Source: Agrypnus murinus
Lineage: Eukaryota; Arthropoda; Insecta; Coleoptera; Elateridae
Length of the DNA stretch: 64,000 nt
Reading direction: 5' to 3'
Assembly: GCA_929113105.1 (NCBI GenBank)
Contig: OV816024.1
Coordinates: 5,476,667 to 5,540,666 of the forward strand
Below, in pieces: positions 12,296 to 24,266 of this stretch. The position numbers and the translations under genes are program-made. Within the stretch, counting starts at the first letter, position 1. Every line of letters begins with the position of its first letter. The notes beneath the pieces are model-generated. The model was not told where the DNA came from. It saw only the letters and a program-made list of their open reading frames with translations, and did not search any database.

Positions 12296-13808
12296 TCCTC
12301 TTGGTCCCGTCGTCGTCCTCCTGGTAGACTATGGCCCCGATGCCGATGGAGCTCGCGTCGGTCTGGACCACCAGGGGTTGGTTGGGGCGAGGGTGGTGTA
12401 GCTGGAGCGGTTGGCTGCATGCGGTCTTCAGTCGGTTGAATGCCCCCATGACTTCCGGTGTAATTTCCCACGTTTTCTTTGCCTGTAACAAATCGGTTAG
12501 TGGTGCCGCGATGGTCGCGAAGTCCGGGATGTATTGGCGGATCCATCCACAAACGCCAAGGAAACTCCGGAGTTTGTCCTTGTTGGTCGGTACGTGCAGC
12601 TGCCGGATCTGCTCTACGTGCTTCCGCTGGGGCGTGATGATTCCCGGGTGGATGGTGTGGCCGAGGAAGTCGAGGGACGCCTTTCCGAAGGCGCACTTCT
12701 TGGTGGACAAACGAAGGCGGTGTTGCGATAGTCTCTCCAGAACTAACGCTAGATGTCGGAGGTGGGTCTCGTAGTCGGAGCTGTAAACGATTATGTCGTC
12801 CAGGAAGACCATGCAGAACTTACGGAGGTATCCTGCGAGTACTTCCTGGCTCATCAGGCGTTGAAACGTCGCCGGGGCGTTGCGGAGTCCGAAAGGCATG
12901 ACCTTGAAGTGGTAGTGGCTTCCATCCGAGATGCTCAAGGCGGTGAGCTGCTTGGATCCCTCGTCCATAGGGATTTGCCAGTAGCCGCTCTTCAAGTCCA
13001 GACGGGTGAACACTGCTGCATCCCCCAGGTCACGCAGGGTCTTTTGGATGATGGGCATCGGTGATGGCTCGCTGGTGGTGATCGCGTTCAGCTTGCGGTA
13101 GTCCACGCAGAACCGGGGTGTGCCGTCGGATTTCTTCACCAGGACCACCGGGCTGGAGTACGGCGATGTGGAAGCCTCGATGATGCCTTGGGACCGCATT
13201 TCTTCCACCTGTTCTTGGATGATCCGCTTCTTTTCATCCGACACGCGATAGGGGCGTTGGCAGACTGGCTTCCGTTCCGTCACGTCGATCTTATGCCTGG
13301 TGCTGCTCGTTGTCGTCATCCCCTGGGTGGTGTTGAATGGCGCGGGGAAATCTGAAATTAAATTTTTAAACCGGGTTTGCGCGTCCGTTGGGAAACTGTG
13401 ATCAATTTCCCCGATACTTATTGATTCCGTCTTAGGGGGTGGTTTGGTCCAGAAGACGGTCTTCCGTTCCCCGATTCTCAAGTACAGGCAGCCTCTGACG
13501 ATGTCCACCGTCGCTTGCTGCTCTTGTAACCATGGCATCCCCAGAATGCAGTCCTCTCGGAGGTCGCGGCTAACGATGAACTTGGCGGCGTGTTCGTATC
13601 CGGAGATGATGATGGCGAGTTCCGCTTCCCCGCTGCAAGACATCTTCTGGCTACCGCTAGCTAGTGGGAGTTTGGTGGTGATTTTACGGGCTCCCGGGGC
13701 GAACTTCGCGTTGATGACATTGATGGAGGCGCCGGTGTCCACTAGCGCTCTGAAACAAATGCCATTATTCATACGCACCTGAATCCTGGGTACTTGTATG
13801 CCGGGCAT
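12296..13808 (-). pseudogene. Ty3/gypsy pol copy 1: protease and reverse transcriptase
   Basis: Domains in order: retropepsin with active site ALVDTGASINVI (about residue 20), then RT with PYRVSDEKK, PYSSPVVLVKK, CVDYRKLNAIT, LDLKSGYWQIP, MPFGLRNAPATF and the catalytic FLDDIIVYS. It then enters RNase H (TDASSIG) and stops matching at DDDGTKRI, where LINE sequence begins. The rest of RNase H and integrase are missing from this copy. The frame is uninterrupted through RT. Overlaps the shared segment of copy 2 (from LRSFLGVCG to DDDGTKRI) with few differences. Confidence 0.9.
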
Positions 13809-13834
13809 GGCGGTTAAGGAGGGTTTATGCCGGC

Positions 13835-14527
13835 CTAATCCCCCCTTGCGTCGTTTCCCGAATTCCTAACGGGGCAGTCGCGGTGGAAGTGTCTTTCCGG
13901 GCAGAAGTGGCATTTCGGAAGTTGATCCGCGCTGATGAAGGGGTTGGTCGCCTTGGTGGACTGGAGGGTGTCCGCTGTGGCGATGGCCGCGTCAGCTAGG
14001 TCCTGCAGCTTGTCGTAGTGGCCGCTGCGGTAGACTGCTATGTCGGACCGGAGCAGCTTCCGCAGTAGGTGCACCTGGTCTGCTTCCCGCATTCCTGGTG
14101 CCAGCTTCTGCAACAAAGACGTCTTCCGTGATAAAAATTCCGCGGTTGGTTGACGGTCGGCCTGGGTCTTAGCGAATAACTCCTAGTACAGCTGGACGCG
14201 CTGCACGGGGGAGTCGTAGGCCCTACGTAGAAGCTCGAACAGGTGTTCCGGAGTCCTTGGCTGCTGCTTCTGGGCGAGAGCGCCTGCTGGTTCCCGCAGT
14301 TGGACCAAGATGAGCCTCAGCTGGTCCGGGGATGTCGCGATGTTGGCAGTCATCTGGGAGATGAATTCCTCCAGGTCTTCATCGTCGTGGCCGCCGTAGG
14401 TCGGTAGGACTGGGTTGACTGCCGTCGGTGTCAGAGCGGTGAGTCGGTCCAGCAGGGCTACGAAGAACGCCGAAGACGGGTCCATGGGTGCTGCTGTCGG
14501 TTTGTTGTCCTCTCGGGTGTTCACCAT
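13835..14527 (-). pseudogene. Ty3/gypsy gag, copy 1, broken
   Basis: Two frames, 14527-14183 (114 codons from ATG) and 14116-13835, together make a gag of about 230 residues. The first contains YGGHDDEDLEEFISQM and LREPAGALAQ; the second LLRKLLRSDIAVYRSG and a zinc knuckle CHFCPERHFHRDCP with spacing CX2CX3HX4C. A stop just left of 14183 separates them, so gag is disrupted here. It lies between the primer-binding site and pol, the expected place. Confidence 0.8.
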
Positions 14528-14584
14528 CGGCTGGGTCGTCGGTTGTTGTGTTTATCCAAACACACACTGTAGTTGGGCGCCAAT

Positions 14585-14902
14585 TGTTACCGTTGAACGG
14601 CTCGTAGTTATTCAGAGTTACCAAATAAAGCTATTAAAAGGAAAGAGAGGTTAAAGAAATAATACGGCAGTATTATAACACAAAATAAAGTCATATATTT
14701 ATCCAAATATATACGTTAACAAAGTATGATAATAGTTAAGGCAAAGTCGGAGAAATAATGAGAGCGAGCGTCTCGCGTGAAGCGCTTATATATTATGATG
14801 TCGGTCCCTCCTCCAGGCTGGTGCTGCATCGTGGTTGGCTGGCCAGATTCTCCAATTGCAGGCTGCTGGCGTCCTGGAGCTCGTGGTTGTCGGTGTCAGC
14901 TT
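14585..14902 (-). repeat. Gypsy LTR (5' LTR of copy 1)
   Basis: In plus orientation it starts TGTTACCGTTGAACGGCTCG and is about 320 bp. It aligns with 14903-15217 over most of its length, but its far end (GTCGGTGTCAGCTT) differs from the TGTAACA end of that copy. On the minus strand it is followed by ATTGGCGCCCAACTACAG, a primer-binding site whose first 11 bases match the tRNA-Lys type as I recall it. Confidence 0.8.
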
Positions 14903-15217
14903 TGTTACCGTTGAACGGCTCGTAGATATTCAGAGTTACCAAATAAAGCTATTAAAAGGAAAGAAAGGTTAAAGAAATAATACAGCAGTATTATAACACA
15001 AAATAAAGTCATATATTAATTCAAATATATACGATAACAAAGTATGATAATGGTTAAGGTAGGTTAGGAATAATAATGAGAACGAGTGTCTCGCGTGAAG
15101 CGCTTAAATATATTAGGATGTCGGTCCCTCCTTCAGGCTGGTGCTGCATCGTGGTTGGTCGGCCGGATTCTCCAATTGCAGGCTGCTGGATTCCTAGAGC
15201 TGGTCGCTGGTGTAACA
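14903..15217 (-). repeat. Gypsy LTR (3' LTR of copy 2)
   Basis: Runs from TGTTACCG to GTGTAACA in plus orientation, so it has TG...CA termini on either strand. On the minus strand it is preceded by a polypurine tract (GAGGGGGGGCGAAT), which marks it as a 3' LTR. It lies directly against the 5' LTR of copy 1. Confidence 0.85.
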
Positions 15218-17211
15218 ATTCGCCCCCCCTCGGAGACGACGGCATGGCCTGCAAAGCGTCTTCTTGGTCTTCTTCCGGGTGCGGTGCTGGTGATGCCGGA
15301 GGCGGTGTGCGAAGCGCTGGGCGTCGTGGTGCTGGCCGGATGTGGTCTGCGTGGTACTTCACCTGCTGTCCCCTTTTGTCGACCGTGTAGACCCTCCCGT
15401 CGAAGATGTTCCGGATGTTGTAGGGTCCCAACCATTTCGGCGCGAAACCGGCGTGGATCTTCCGCTTCTCGTTGGATTGGATGTGGGCGCGTACCATGAG
15501 ATCCTCTCCTACCCGGGCAACTGGTGCAGCCGGCTGCCCCTGGTATCTCCGGTGATACCGAAGTTGGTTGGCGTTGGCTTCCCTCTGTCGGTCCTCGGTG
15601 GATGGCGGTTCCTGTTGTTCCGGAAGCTGTTGGTCCCCTGGCTGAAGTGGCTCGTACCCGAACAGCAGCTCGGCAGGGCTCGATCGCGTGGCGACGTTGG
15701 TCCGGAGGCGGAGATCGTGGAGGACTCGGGGTAGATGGCGGACCCATTCGTCGTGGGGTTGTCCCTGAAGTCGCGTGCGGAGGGCCTTCTTGATCTCCTG
15801 GTTGCGTCGTTCGACCGGGTTCGCTCGGGGGTGGTAGATCGCCGTCGTGTGGTGGGTCGCGCCCCATCTTCTGCACGTGGTTCTCCAGAGGTCGCTGGTG
15901 AACTGGGTACCGTTGTCCGTGAGGATGACTTTCGGGTAGCCGAACCGATGAAAGACATCCTCTTCCACTAGTCGACACATGAACTGGCTGGTGGCGTCCC
16001 GCATCGCGAATGCCTCGACCCATCTCGTGAAGGCGTCTTCGATCACCAGGATGTATCTTCTTCTAGAAGCTGTTGGTGGATAGGGCCCCATGATGTCGAT
16101 GTTGACGGTGTGCCAGGGTCGGGTTGGTTGTCGTGCCTGTAGAGGAGTGTTAGTCTGTAACTTACCTCTTTTCATGGCGGCGTAGGTCACGCAGTTGGAC
16201 GTGGAGGGCGACGTTGCGGGCTAGTTGCGGCCAGCAGTATCTTCGGCGGATGGCGGTGTGGGTCTCGTCCCGGCCGGGGTGTCCACTGTCGTCGTGGTAT
16301 TTCTTCAGTACCTTTTCTCGGGCTGTGGGTGGCACGTACAGCGTCTGCGGATCGGTGTCGGTGGCGGCGCAGTAAAGGTATTCCTCGAATTGTTCGTACG
16401 CGGATCGGATGCCTTCATCTTCGGGGGTGAAGGGGTTTCGCCAGCGTCTCAGGAACTCCTGCGTCTCCTCGTCCTGGTCTTGGGCCCGCTTGATCTCGTC
16501 GACGATGGTGGTCAAGGCGTTTGCCACCTCTGTCTCCGCTGTCGGTAGGGCCTGGAGCTCCGGCGTTGCTGGTCGCGCGTCGGTTAGGGCTTCGTGGGTG
16601 GTCTCGTTCTCGGGGTCTCGCGATAGAACGTCCGCGAATTCGTTCTGGGTACCGCGGCAATGCTCCAGGTCGAAGTAGAATTCCTGTAAAAACAAAGCCC
16701 ATCTGAGTAATTTTGCCTTTTCCTCCTTGAACGATTGTAGCCAGGTAAGGGCTTTACTGTCCGTCCGGACTTTAAAACGTTTCCCCTCTAGTAATGGTCG
16801 GTAGCGTCGGAGGGCCCATGTCAGGGCCAGCCATTCTTGCTCGTTGATGTGGTACCGCTGCTCCGTTGGTGAAAGGCGCGCGCTGTCGAAGCAGATGATC
16901 CTCTTGGTCCCGTCGTCGTCCTCCTGGTAGACTATGGCCTCGATGCCGATGGAGCTCGCGTCGGTCTGGACAACCAGGGGCTGGTTGGGGCGAGGATGGT
17001 GTAGCTGGAGCGGTTGGCTGCATGCGGTTTTCAGTCGGTTTAATGCCCCCATGACTTCCGGTGTAATTTCCCACGTTTTCTTTGCCTGTAACAAATCGGT
17101 TAGTGGTGCCGCGATGGTCGCGAAGTCCGGGATGTATTGGCGGATCCATCCACAAACGCCAAGGAAACTCCGGAGTTTGTCCTTGTTGGTCGGTACGGGC
17201 AGCTGGTGGCA
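15217..17211 (-). pseudogene. Ty3/gypsy pol copy 2: RT end, RNase H, integrase
   Basis: 17211-16190: end of RT (LRSFLGVCGWIRQYIPDF), full RNase H (TDASSIG, HINEQEWLALTWALR, FKVRTDSKALTWL) and the start of the integrase zinc region (HPGRDETHTAIRRRYCWP). A frameshift near 16200 moves to the frame 16190-15054, which has the paired cysteine region, catalytic core (VNIDIMGPYPP, LTDNGTQFTS, NPVERRNQE) and a GPYNI C-terminal fold. The frame enters the LTR. The front half of the element is absent: at 17211 it meets an opposite-facing LTR. Confidence 0.88.
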
Positions 17212-17506
17212 ACAGCTTTGTTACCACCAGCGACCAGCTCCAGGACGCCAGCAGCCTGCAATTGGAGAATCCGGCCGACCAACCACGATGCAGCACCAGC
17301 CTGGAGGAGGGACCGACATCCTAACATATTTAAGCGCTTCACGCGAGACACTCGTTCTCATTATTAGATTAGATTAGATTAGATTAGATATTTATTCGTG
17401 CTTACATCCATATCGATTTACACAAGTCAACAATAAAAAGTGTAAGGTATAACAATTAATTACAAAAAAATAACAAACAGTACTATTACAGAAAAAATAT
17501 TACACT

Positions 17507-20283
17507 TTAAAAATTTACACAATTTAAAAACTCTTCAAAAGAGTAGTACGCCTCTGCTAATAATTTGTTTTTTATTACATTTTTAAACTGCTTTTCAGGA
17601 AGGTTTTTTATGTGAATTGGCAAACTATTGTAAAATTTTGGTCCGTAATAACTTATAGCATTTTTACTTTTCTCTAGTCTTAGAAAGTCGATTTTTAAAT
17701 TTTTATTTTCTTTACACCTAGTAGAATGATTATGAATCTCGTGAACACCAGTATACTTTTGTATGTTTTGCTTAACATACATAAGTGTTGATAGAATATA
17801 AAGAGATGGTATTGTTAATATAGACATTTCTTTAAATTTATTTTTGACATTATCTCGGTAACCTAGTCCAGTCATTATGCGTAGAGCCCTTCTTTGGATA
17901 GCAAAAATGCCATTTGCATGTGTAGAGTGCCCCCATGCTACGATATTATATGAACACATCGAATGAAACAAAGAAAAGTAAACAAGTTTAACCAAATCTA
18001 AGGACACTTCATTCATTAAGTTCCTAATAAGAAAGATTGATTTTGATAGGCTTTTTGAAATTCGTATGCAGTGTGTCTCCCATGCCAAAGTTGGATCTAG
18101 CCAAATCCCTAAGATTCTTCATTTGTAAAATCCTCATTTAAGGACCTCATAGAGAAAATCATTTTAGTTGTTTTATCCTGATTTAGGTTAAGTTTATTAG
18201 CTGAGAACCAGTTTGATGCCCTCGACTGTGTGGTATCCATATTAACTAGAATATCATTACTATTATTTTTTAATGAAACCAATGTCGTGTCATCAGCAAA
18301 TAATACACAACGGGCATCAGAAATATAATTTGGCAAATCATTTATGTAAATTAGAAACAGTAAAGGACCAAGAACAGATCCCTGAGGTACACCCATTTTT
18401 ATTTTTCCTTCAGATGACGTCATGTTATTTAAGTAAGTTATTTGAGTTCTTTCTGCAAGATATGACTGCATCAATTCCAGGGATTTGTTCTTGATCCCAT
18501 ACATTTCAAGTTTTTCCAGTAATATTTGATGATGCACACAATCGAAAGCCTTCGATAAATCGCAAAATGTGCATCCGGCAAATAATTTATTTTCAAACGC
18601 CTCGATTATATAATCGACCAGGTTGTTAATAGCTAAGGATGTCGATTTATTTGGCCGAAAACCGTACTGACTTTCAGAGAAAAGTTTATTTTTCTCGAAA
18701 TAATTTAATAATTGCTCATAAAGTATTTTTTCAAAGATTTTTGCAATTGACGGAATTAGAGATATCGGGCGATAATTGTTCATATCCTTAGTATCCCCTT
18801 TTTTTAAAATAGGGGTAACTTTAGATATTTTCAGAGAGGTGGGAAATTTACCGCTCCTTATTATTTGATTAATGATTTTATTCAGATGAGATATTAGAGG
18901 ATCCTTAATATATTTTAATATTTTAATACTTATGCCATAGCAGTCTTTACTGTTTTTATTTTTAATGTTATTTATCACGTCCCTCACCTTTATGCTAGAC
19001 ACTTCAGTAAAGTTAAAGATAAATTTATCATCTATGGGTTGAAATAAACTCAAAGGATTCAGATTAGAAGTTATTTTTTCAGTTATACTTTCGGCAATTT
19101 CTGTAAAATATTTATTAAAATCTTCAGCATTTAAAGTTTCTATATTAATTGTTTTTTTAGTTTTGTTTCTTTTTGAGTTCATTACATCCCACACTGCTGT
19201 AGATGTATTATCGCTTTTTTTGATGTAACTTTCATTTGCCACCCTCCTACTTTCCTTTATTTTTCTTTTATATTTGCCTCTGTAATTTTTTACAGCGTCT
19301 ACATAAACCGGATTATGTGGATATTGATTTTTTAACTCGATCAAGAAAGAAAGATAGTCACGCATATATTTTAATTCTTCATTGAACCAGGGTACTTTAT
19401 TCTGTTTATTAGGTTTTATTTTCTTTAAAGGAAAAGCAGCTGATATTTTATTTGAAATTATATCAAGAAATATTTTACACTTTTGTTCAATATCAAGCGA
19501 GTGATTATCTAGAAAGTTCCATGTTTGTAATGTAATATCCTGATAAAGATTGTGTAAACCTCTATCGGTAATTGGCCTATAAAAAATGTCTGTATTATTT
19601 TTTGGCATTTCTGAAATTTGTAATGAAATAGAAATACCTTTATGATCTGCAATATGTATATCTACAACACTCGATTTATAGTTACAGTCAAAGTTTAATA
19701 ATATATTATCGAGACAATTTTGTCCTCTTGTATTTTCAGTTATAGCGCATGTAAAGCCAAAAGAGTCCACGAAATTCATGAACATTCGCGTATCAGATTC
19801 GTTTTTATTAAAATGAATATTGAAATCACCGATAAGTAACATCTTGTTGTTAGTAGTTTTTGATTGCTTCAGTAAGTCATTAAGTATATGTAAAAAAATT
19901 TTCAGATCACTATCAGGTGCTCTATAAATGGAGATTAAAGTAATATCAAAATCCAAAATTTTTACTGCCGCCAATTCGCACGTTTTTTCGGATGAAAGTT
20001 TTACAATAGAGTTTAAATTTTGATATTTTAAACAATTTTGTAATAATATCATCGACCCACCTCGTGTTTTATTTTGTCGGCAGAAAGCAGAGGCAACTAC
20101 GTAATTTTCAAAATTTAAAGTATCAACTTCATAATCATGCATGAAATGTTCAGTTAAGCATATAGCATCGTAGTCAAAAATTTTACTCGAGATGCACACA
20201 TCAATGTCGTCTAGTTTATTTCTTAATGATTGCATATTTTGATGAAAAGCTTTGAAAGTATTGCCATCTTTACTCTTGAACAT
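17507..20283 (-). pseudogene. LINE ORF2: endonuclease and reverse transcriptase
   Basis: 20283-18109 is a 724-codon frame. It starts with an APE endonuclease (FHQNMQSLRNKLDD, CLTEHFM, LISIYRAPDSD, IGDFNIHF, ADHKGISI) and continues into a non-LTR RT (VTPILKKGDTKDMNNYRPIS, FGFRPNKST region, LSKAFDCVHHQIL, GVPQGSVLGPLLFLIYIND, catalytic FADDTT). A one-base frameshift near 18108 moves the C-terminal part to 18088-17507 (LAWETHC, FAIQRRALRIM). Apart from this frameshift the protein looks complete, so the copy is recent, but it is probably inactive. Confidence 0.9.
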
Positions 20284-20558
20284 TACCTTCGTCTTTTCTG
20301 ATGGAACTGACGTTGTCGAAAATTTGTTTTATTTCTATTAAAATCGTATTTCTGCACCATAGCCCCTTTTGGCCATATAGAAGGATCAAACACATCATCT
20401 AAGTTTTCGATTGGTACTGACATTTTAAAATTTGCTTGATAGGTGCTAGAACGAACGAGGCTACCCTTAAACGAAATATGCGGTACGGTCTCCTTTAGGA
20501 AATCCAGTAGGTCGTCGACTTTGGTTTCAGGTTCTAGCCTTGACACACTCAGGTAATT
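20283..20558 (-). pseudogene. LINE ORF1, C-terminal fragment
   Basis: The frame 20546-20283 encodes SRLEPETKVDDLLDFLK, then a strand with FKMSVPIENLDDVFDPSIWP, the conserved end of the RNA-binding ORF1 protein of insect CR1/jockey-like LINEs, and a basic tail. It abuts ORF2 directly. The N-terminal part was lost by 5' truncation. Confidence 0.75.
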
Positions 20559-20648
20559 ATTATTCCTAACCTACCTTAACCATTATCATACTATATGAAT
20601 ATCTACATTATATATGAATATCTACGAGCCGTTCAACGGTAACAGCTG

Positions 20649-20842
20649 TGTTACCGTTGAACGGCTCGTAGTTATTCAGAGTTACCAAATAAAGCTATTA
20701 AAAGGAAAGAAAGGTTAAAGAAATAATACGGCAGTATTATACCACAAATAATAAAATATATTCATCCAAATATATACGATAACAAAGTATGATAATGGTT
20801 AAGGCAAAGTCGGAGAAATAATGAAGCCGTTCAACGGTAACA
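20649..20842. repeat. Deleted gypsy LTR fragment with mirrored ends
   Basis: Begins TGTTACCGTTGAACGG and ends with the inverse (AACGGTAACA), so the same LTR terminus is present at both sides with the middle deleted or inverted. It lies 4 bp from the LTR ending at 20644. Product of rearrangement between LTR copies. Confidence 0.65.
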
Positions 20843-20849
20843 GCTGAGA

Positions 20850-22110
20850 AAAATTACCGAGTTACTGGATGTAATAAGGTGGAATTTAAATAATACGATA
20901 CATAAATCAGTTCAGTTCATATATTAAAATGTTATGCAGAAACCTTATCTTAACACCTTTTTATGAATTTAAAAGATGAGGAAAAGATAAAGGTTCGAAG
21001 GGGATATAGTCTATAGTCGCAAGAGGCTTTTATACCTGCCCAGTATACGGGTTTTGATCATTTAACATTTATATTATGCTTTTATCGTTACTATTTTGCT
21101 ATTCAAGTCGTCCCTAATTATGTTAAAATGAGAAAACGTGTTATACATCTGTTCAAATTCGATTGTCTAGAAAACGGGTAGATGTTACATCTCAAAAGTA
21201 TGATGTAAAATTGAATAGAAATTGCGAACAGGCTTGCTGTTTATTATGCTGTAGATTTAAATGAAATGACTAATAGATTCTGCTTTTGTATACTTTTAAA
21301 TGTTGAATCTTTTAAATGTAAGGATATTAAATTTCAAGATGGATGGTGTATCAGCTGTTACAAACTAATTGTGGATAAGGCTTAATTACTGGATGTGTTA
21401 AAATCTCTAAACGATTTTACTATATACAAGAAGATATTATGGAAGAATTATTATGGTGATCCGTTAAAATAAAATTAATGATTCTATTATATATTTAAAA
21501 ACATCTACTATGTATCAATGATCAGCATTCATAATTAAAATAATAAAATGAGTTGATATGTATTAAAATTAGATTATCCTTGTTAAAATGCATTACGGAT
21601 AATTTATTATTTCTTATTCAATTTTGACGTTTTAACATGGATAAATTTGTTTCGTCTTCACCTAGACTCATCAGTAAGGGAGGTCATATTTGAATACATA
21701 TATTCCGTGGTGTGTTATTTATTAAAAAAGTTGTTATAATATTATGGCATGCTAGATACACAACTGCGTTAATGACCTACCTAATGATATCTTGTTCTGA
21801 CAGGCAAATTCTACAGGTAAATGCTAATCTATCTGAGAATTGTTTCAAAAATTTTTATCGTTTATAGCTTTATTAAATATCCTTCTAAAACTCTCATATT
21901 TAAGCTATCTAACGTATATCTAATATCATGATCTTACGTCATAGGGCCACATGTGTTGTAGACGTGATGAAACTTGAATGTTTTGATTAATCATATTATC
22001 TGAAACATTTTAGGATATATTTACATGGTTTTTATTTTTTAATTTATTTTAAAAGAAAGATTATTTATTGCTTTGAAGGCATACTTTTACATTGCAAAAG
22101 CTGAAAAAGG
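20850..22110. repeat. Decayed relative of the non-coding part of element Y
   Basis: 21911-22105 is about 95% identical by eye to 49451-49640 (both contain ATCATGATCTTACGTCATAGG, ACGTGATGAAACTTGAATG and GATTATTTATTGCTTTGAAGG). 21820-21880 resembles 50006-50070 (CTATCTGAGAA, TTGTTTCAA), and 20960-21050 resembles 50570-50670. No ORF is seen. This indicates that a second, degenerate element of the Y family once inserted here. Confidence 0.65.
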
Positions 22111-23500
22111 AATTTTTTAAACGTTTTCCTAGCGATTCATTTTGCTCAATACAATTCATTTCATTTTTTTCGAATTTTATATACAATTAAAAAGTACTTT
22201 AGTGTCTTTATTATATGTTAACATCATATATAATAATCTAACTAGTAAGCGACAGAATATATTTTCTAATTACATTCAGCCTGATAAATTTGCAAAGGAG
22301 TCCTAATCAGTTTAGTACCTTATTAGATCAAAATTCTTAAAATGTTATCTGCTTGTTTATTGTTTCCAGCCTTATTTTGTGGAACTCCATAATCATGAAA
22401 TAAATAAAGATTATTAAAAGTTTCACAGTTTTATTAAATATTGTCAGGTTGTATTTTAATAAAACTGTGAAACTTTTAATAATCTTTATTTATTTCATGT
22501 TATCTGCTTGCCTATTATTATTTGTTTTCGATAAGCGTAGGTATAAGGTGTAACCAATCACCAAGACCTATTAATTTAATTCATTTTTTTTAAATTTATC
22601 AATGCTTTTCAAGAATTTATTTTATTAATTTAATTTCAACTTTTCTTTTAAAAATTCTTAGCCTGGGAAAGTTAAAGTTCTCACAGAGTAAGGGGCATTG
22701 ACTATAGCACATCTAGGAAGTTATCACTTTATTTCCTGTAAAGCATCAAAATTCATCTCTGGTTTATTAGTAATTGAACACTGTAAAATCTCATTTTGTA
22801 AATACAGGTCAGAATGCACGTCTGCAAAATTGACCATGCTATGGGAATAAAGAAATGCTGATTTTCCAAATTTATTGTGAAAGAAAGTTTTGATTTCTAT
22901 TTCATTCTTTATATTCTTTTTTACTAAACAATTTTATTAGTCCATTCCCATTACTCATCAAAACTATTTCCATGAAGTTTTCTTTTTGAGTAAGAATCTT
23001 TCATTAAGTCAGTTCTTGTCGGGTCTTGGAAAGAATTACAAGCCTCCATTTTCAAATTAGTTACTTTATTGTATAATTAGTTTTATTTCAATTATTTAAT
23101 TACATTTCATTTTTTTGTGAACATAGTACAAAATTCATTCTAATTTTTGTTTGTGAACAATTTGTCAATTTAATATTTTAACTGATAAAAATAAATCAAT
23201 TTCGCCATTAATTATAAATTTTAAACATTGTTTATTTTCTATTGGATTACCTCTATCCATTTTGTAAGAAAGACAAAAAGATAAGGTAAGTGAAATCTTA
23301 ATTTCTCTAGCCTAGGGATTACTAGCGGCTGTACCATTGGACATCCCCAGGTCTGCAGTTATTTATTTTATCTAACTAGCCTAGCACTCCAACCCCGTTG
23401 GCCTCTGAGGAAGCTACCAAACATCATAAGTTCCAGCCGAGGGGTTACAAAGGTATTCTTAAAGTAAACTCTATTACCAACTGTTTTTCATAAAAAGAAT
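22111..23500. other. No gene; one strong hairpin
   Basis: 22391-22500 is a nearly perfect palindrome with arms of about 48 bp (AAATAAATAAAGATTATT ... inverse) around a 14-bp loop. The left arm's flank (TTGTGGAACTCCATAATCATG) also occurs at 10520-10560 in the other orientation, the 3' end of a LINE family. Otherwise the stretch is AT-rich without coding signs. Confidence 0.55.
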
Positions 23501-23910
23501 CCCTAGTAGCACACATATATAATATAAATATTTTTTTCAAATATTTAAAATATATCTTTTTCAACATCCGCCTAAATATTTAGCTAATATATCATTTAAA
23601 ATATTTCTTCAATATTATTTTAATAATATTTATATAACATTCTAGTTAGGATATCTTATGAATGTTATATCCCTAGTAGCACAAATATATTATATAAATA
23701 TTCATTCTCAAATATTTAAAATATATCTGTTTCAACATCCGCCTAAATATTTAGCTAATATATTATTTAAAATATATCCTCAATATTATTTATTTAACAT
23801 TCTAGTTAGGACATCTTACGTGTATGTTATATTTCTGATGCAAATAATATTCCTAGAATATTATTTTTATATTTTTGGAATATTATTAGAATGTTTTTAA
23901 GAATATTTTT

Positions 23911-24266
23911 GTACAGCGAATTATGCTCTATAGCAACATGAATTTAAAATTTTCTTTTCACCACTCATTTTCTTGTTGATGGACATTTTAAATTTTCAAA
24001 TAAAACCCTATACATTTTGTTCTTCTAGTGAAAAGAGAATTTTACTCTCTTTATGAAACCATATTCTCTAACAAGTGCTACATAAGAAAATTTTTGTCAA
24101 AAATTGCGTTTGAAGTTTATTTAGCATAAGAGTTACACTTAGTAATAAAACACTTGGGTTTGAATTTAAATATTTATATTCTTTTGGAATGGTAAAATGA
24201 CCGTCAACAAGAAAATGAGTGCTGAAGGGAAAATTGATATTGCTATAGAACATAATTTGCTATACA
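23911..24266. mobile_element. Palindromic MITE inside element Z
   Basis: Left arm starting GTACAGCGAATTATGCTCTA is the inverse of the right arm ending ACATAATTTGCTATAC. The arms are about 90 bp and include TTTTCTTGTTGATGGACAT at left and its inverse at right. No coding capacity. Confidence 0.55.

Larger units (their letters stand above)
17366..20558 (-). mobile_element. LINE (jockey/CR1-like), nearly complete 3' two thirds
   Basis: Inserted in a gypsy LTR with a 6-bp or longer duplication (ATTATT). Its 3' end on the minus strand finishes with about five TAATC repeats, a simple-repeat tail typical of such LINEs. The 5' end is truncated inside ORF1. The element carries the end of ORF1 and all of ORF2. 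Confidence 0.88.
17219..20644 (+). repeat. Gypsy solo-type LTR, plus strand, split by a LINE
   Basis: 17219-17365 is the left half of the same LTR in the opposite orientation to copies 1 and 2 (starts TGTTACCACCAGC). 20559-20644 is the right half, ending AACGGTAACA. The break carries a duplicated ATTATT (17360-17365 and 20559-20564), the target duplication of the LINE between. Confidence 0.8.

Noticed and set aside
12331..17377. Many plus-strand frames of 60-150 codons opposite gypsy pol
   Set aside because: Shadow frames of GC-rich pol sequence; none has a domain of its own.
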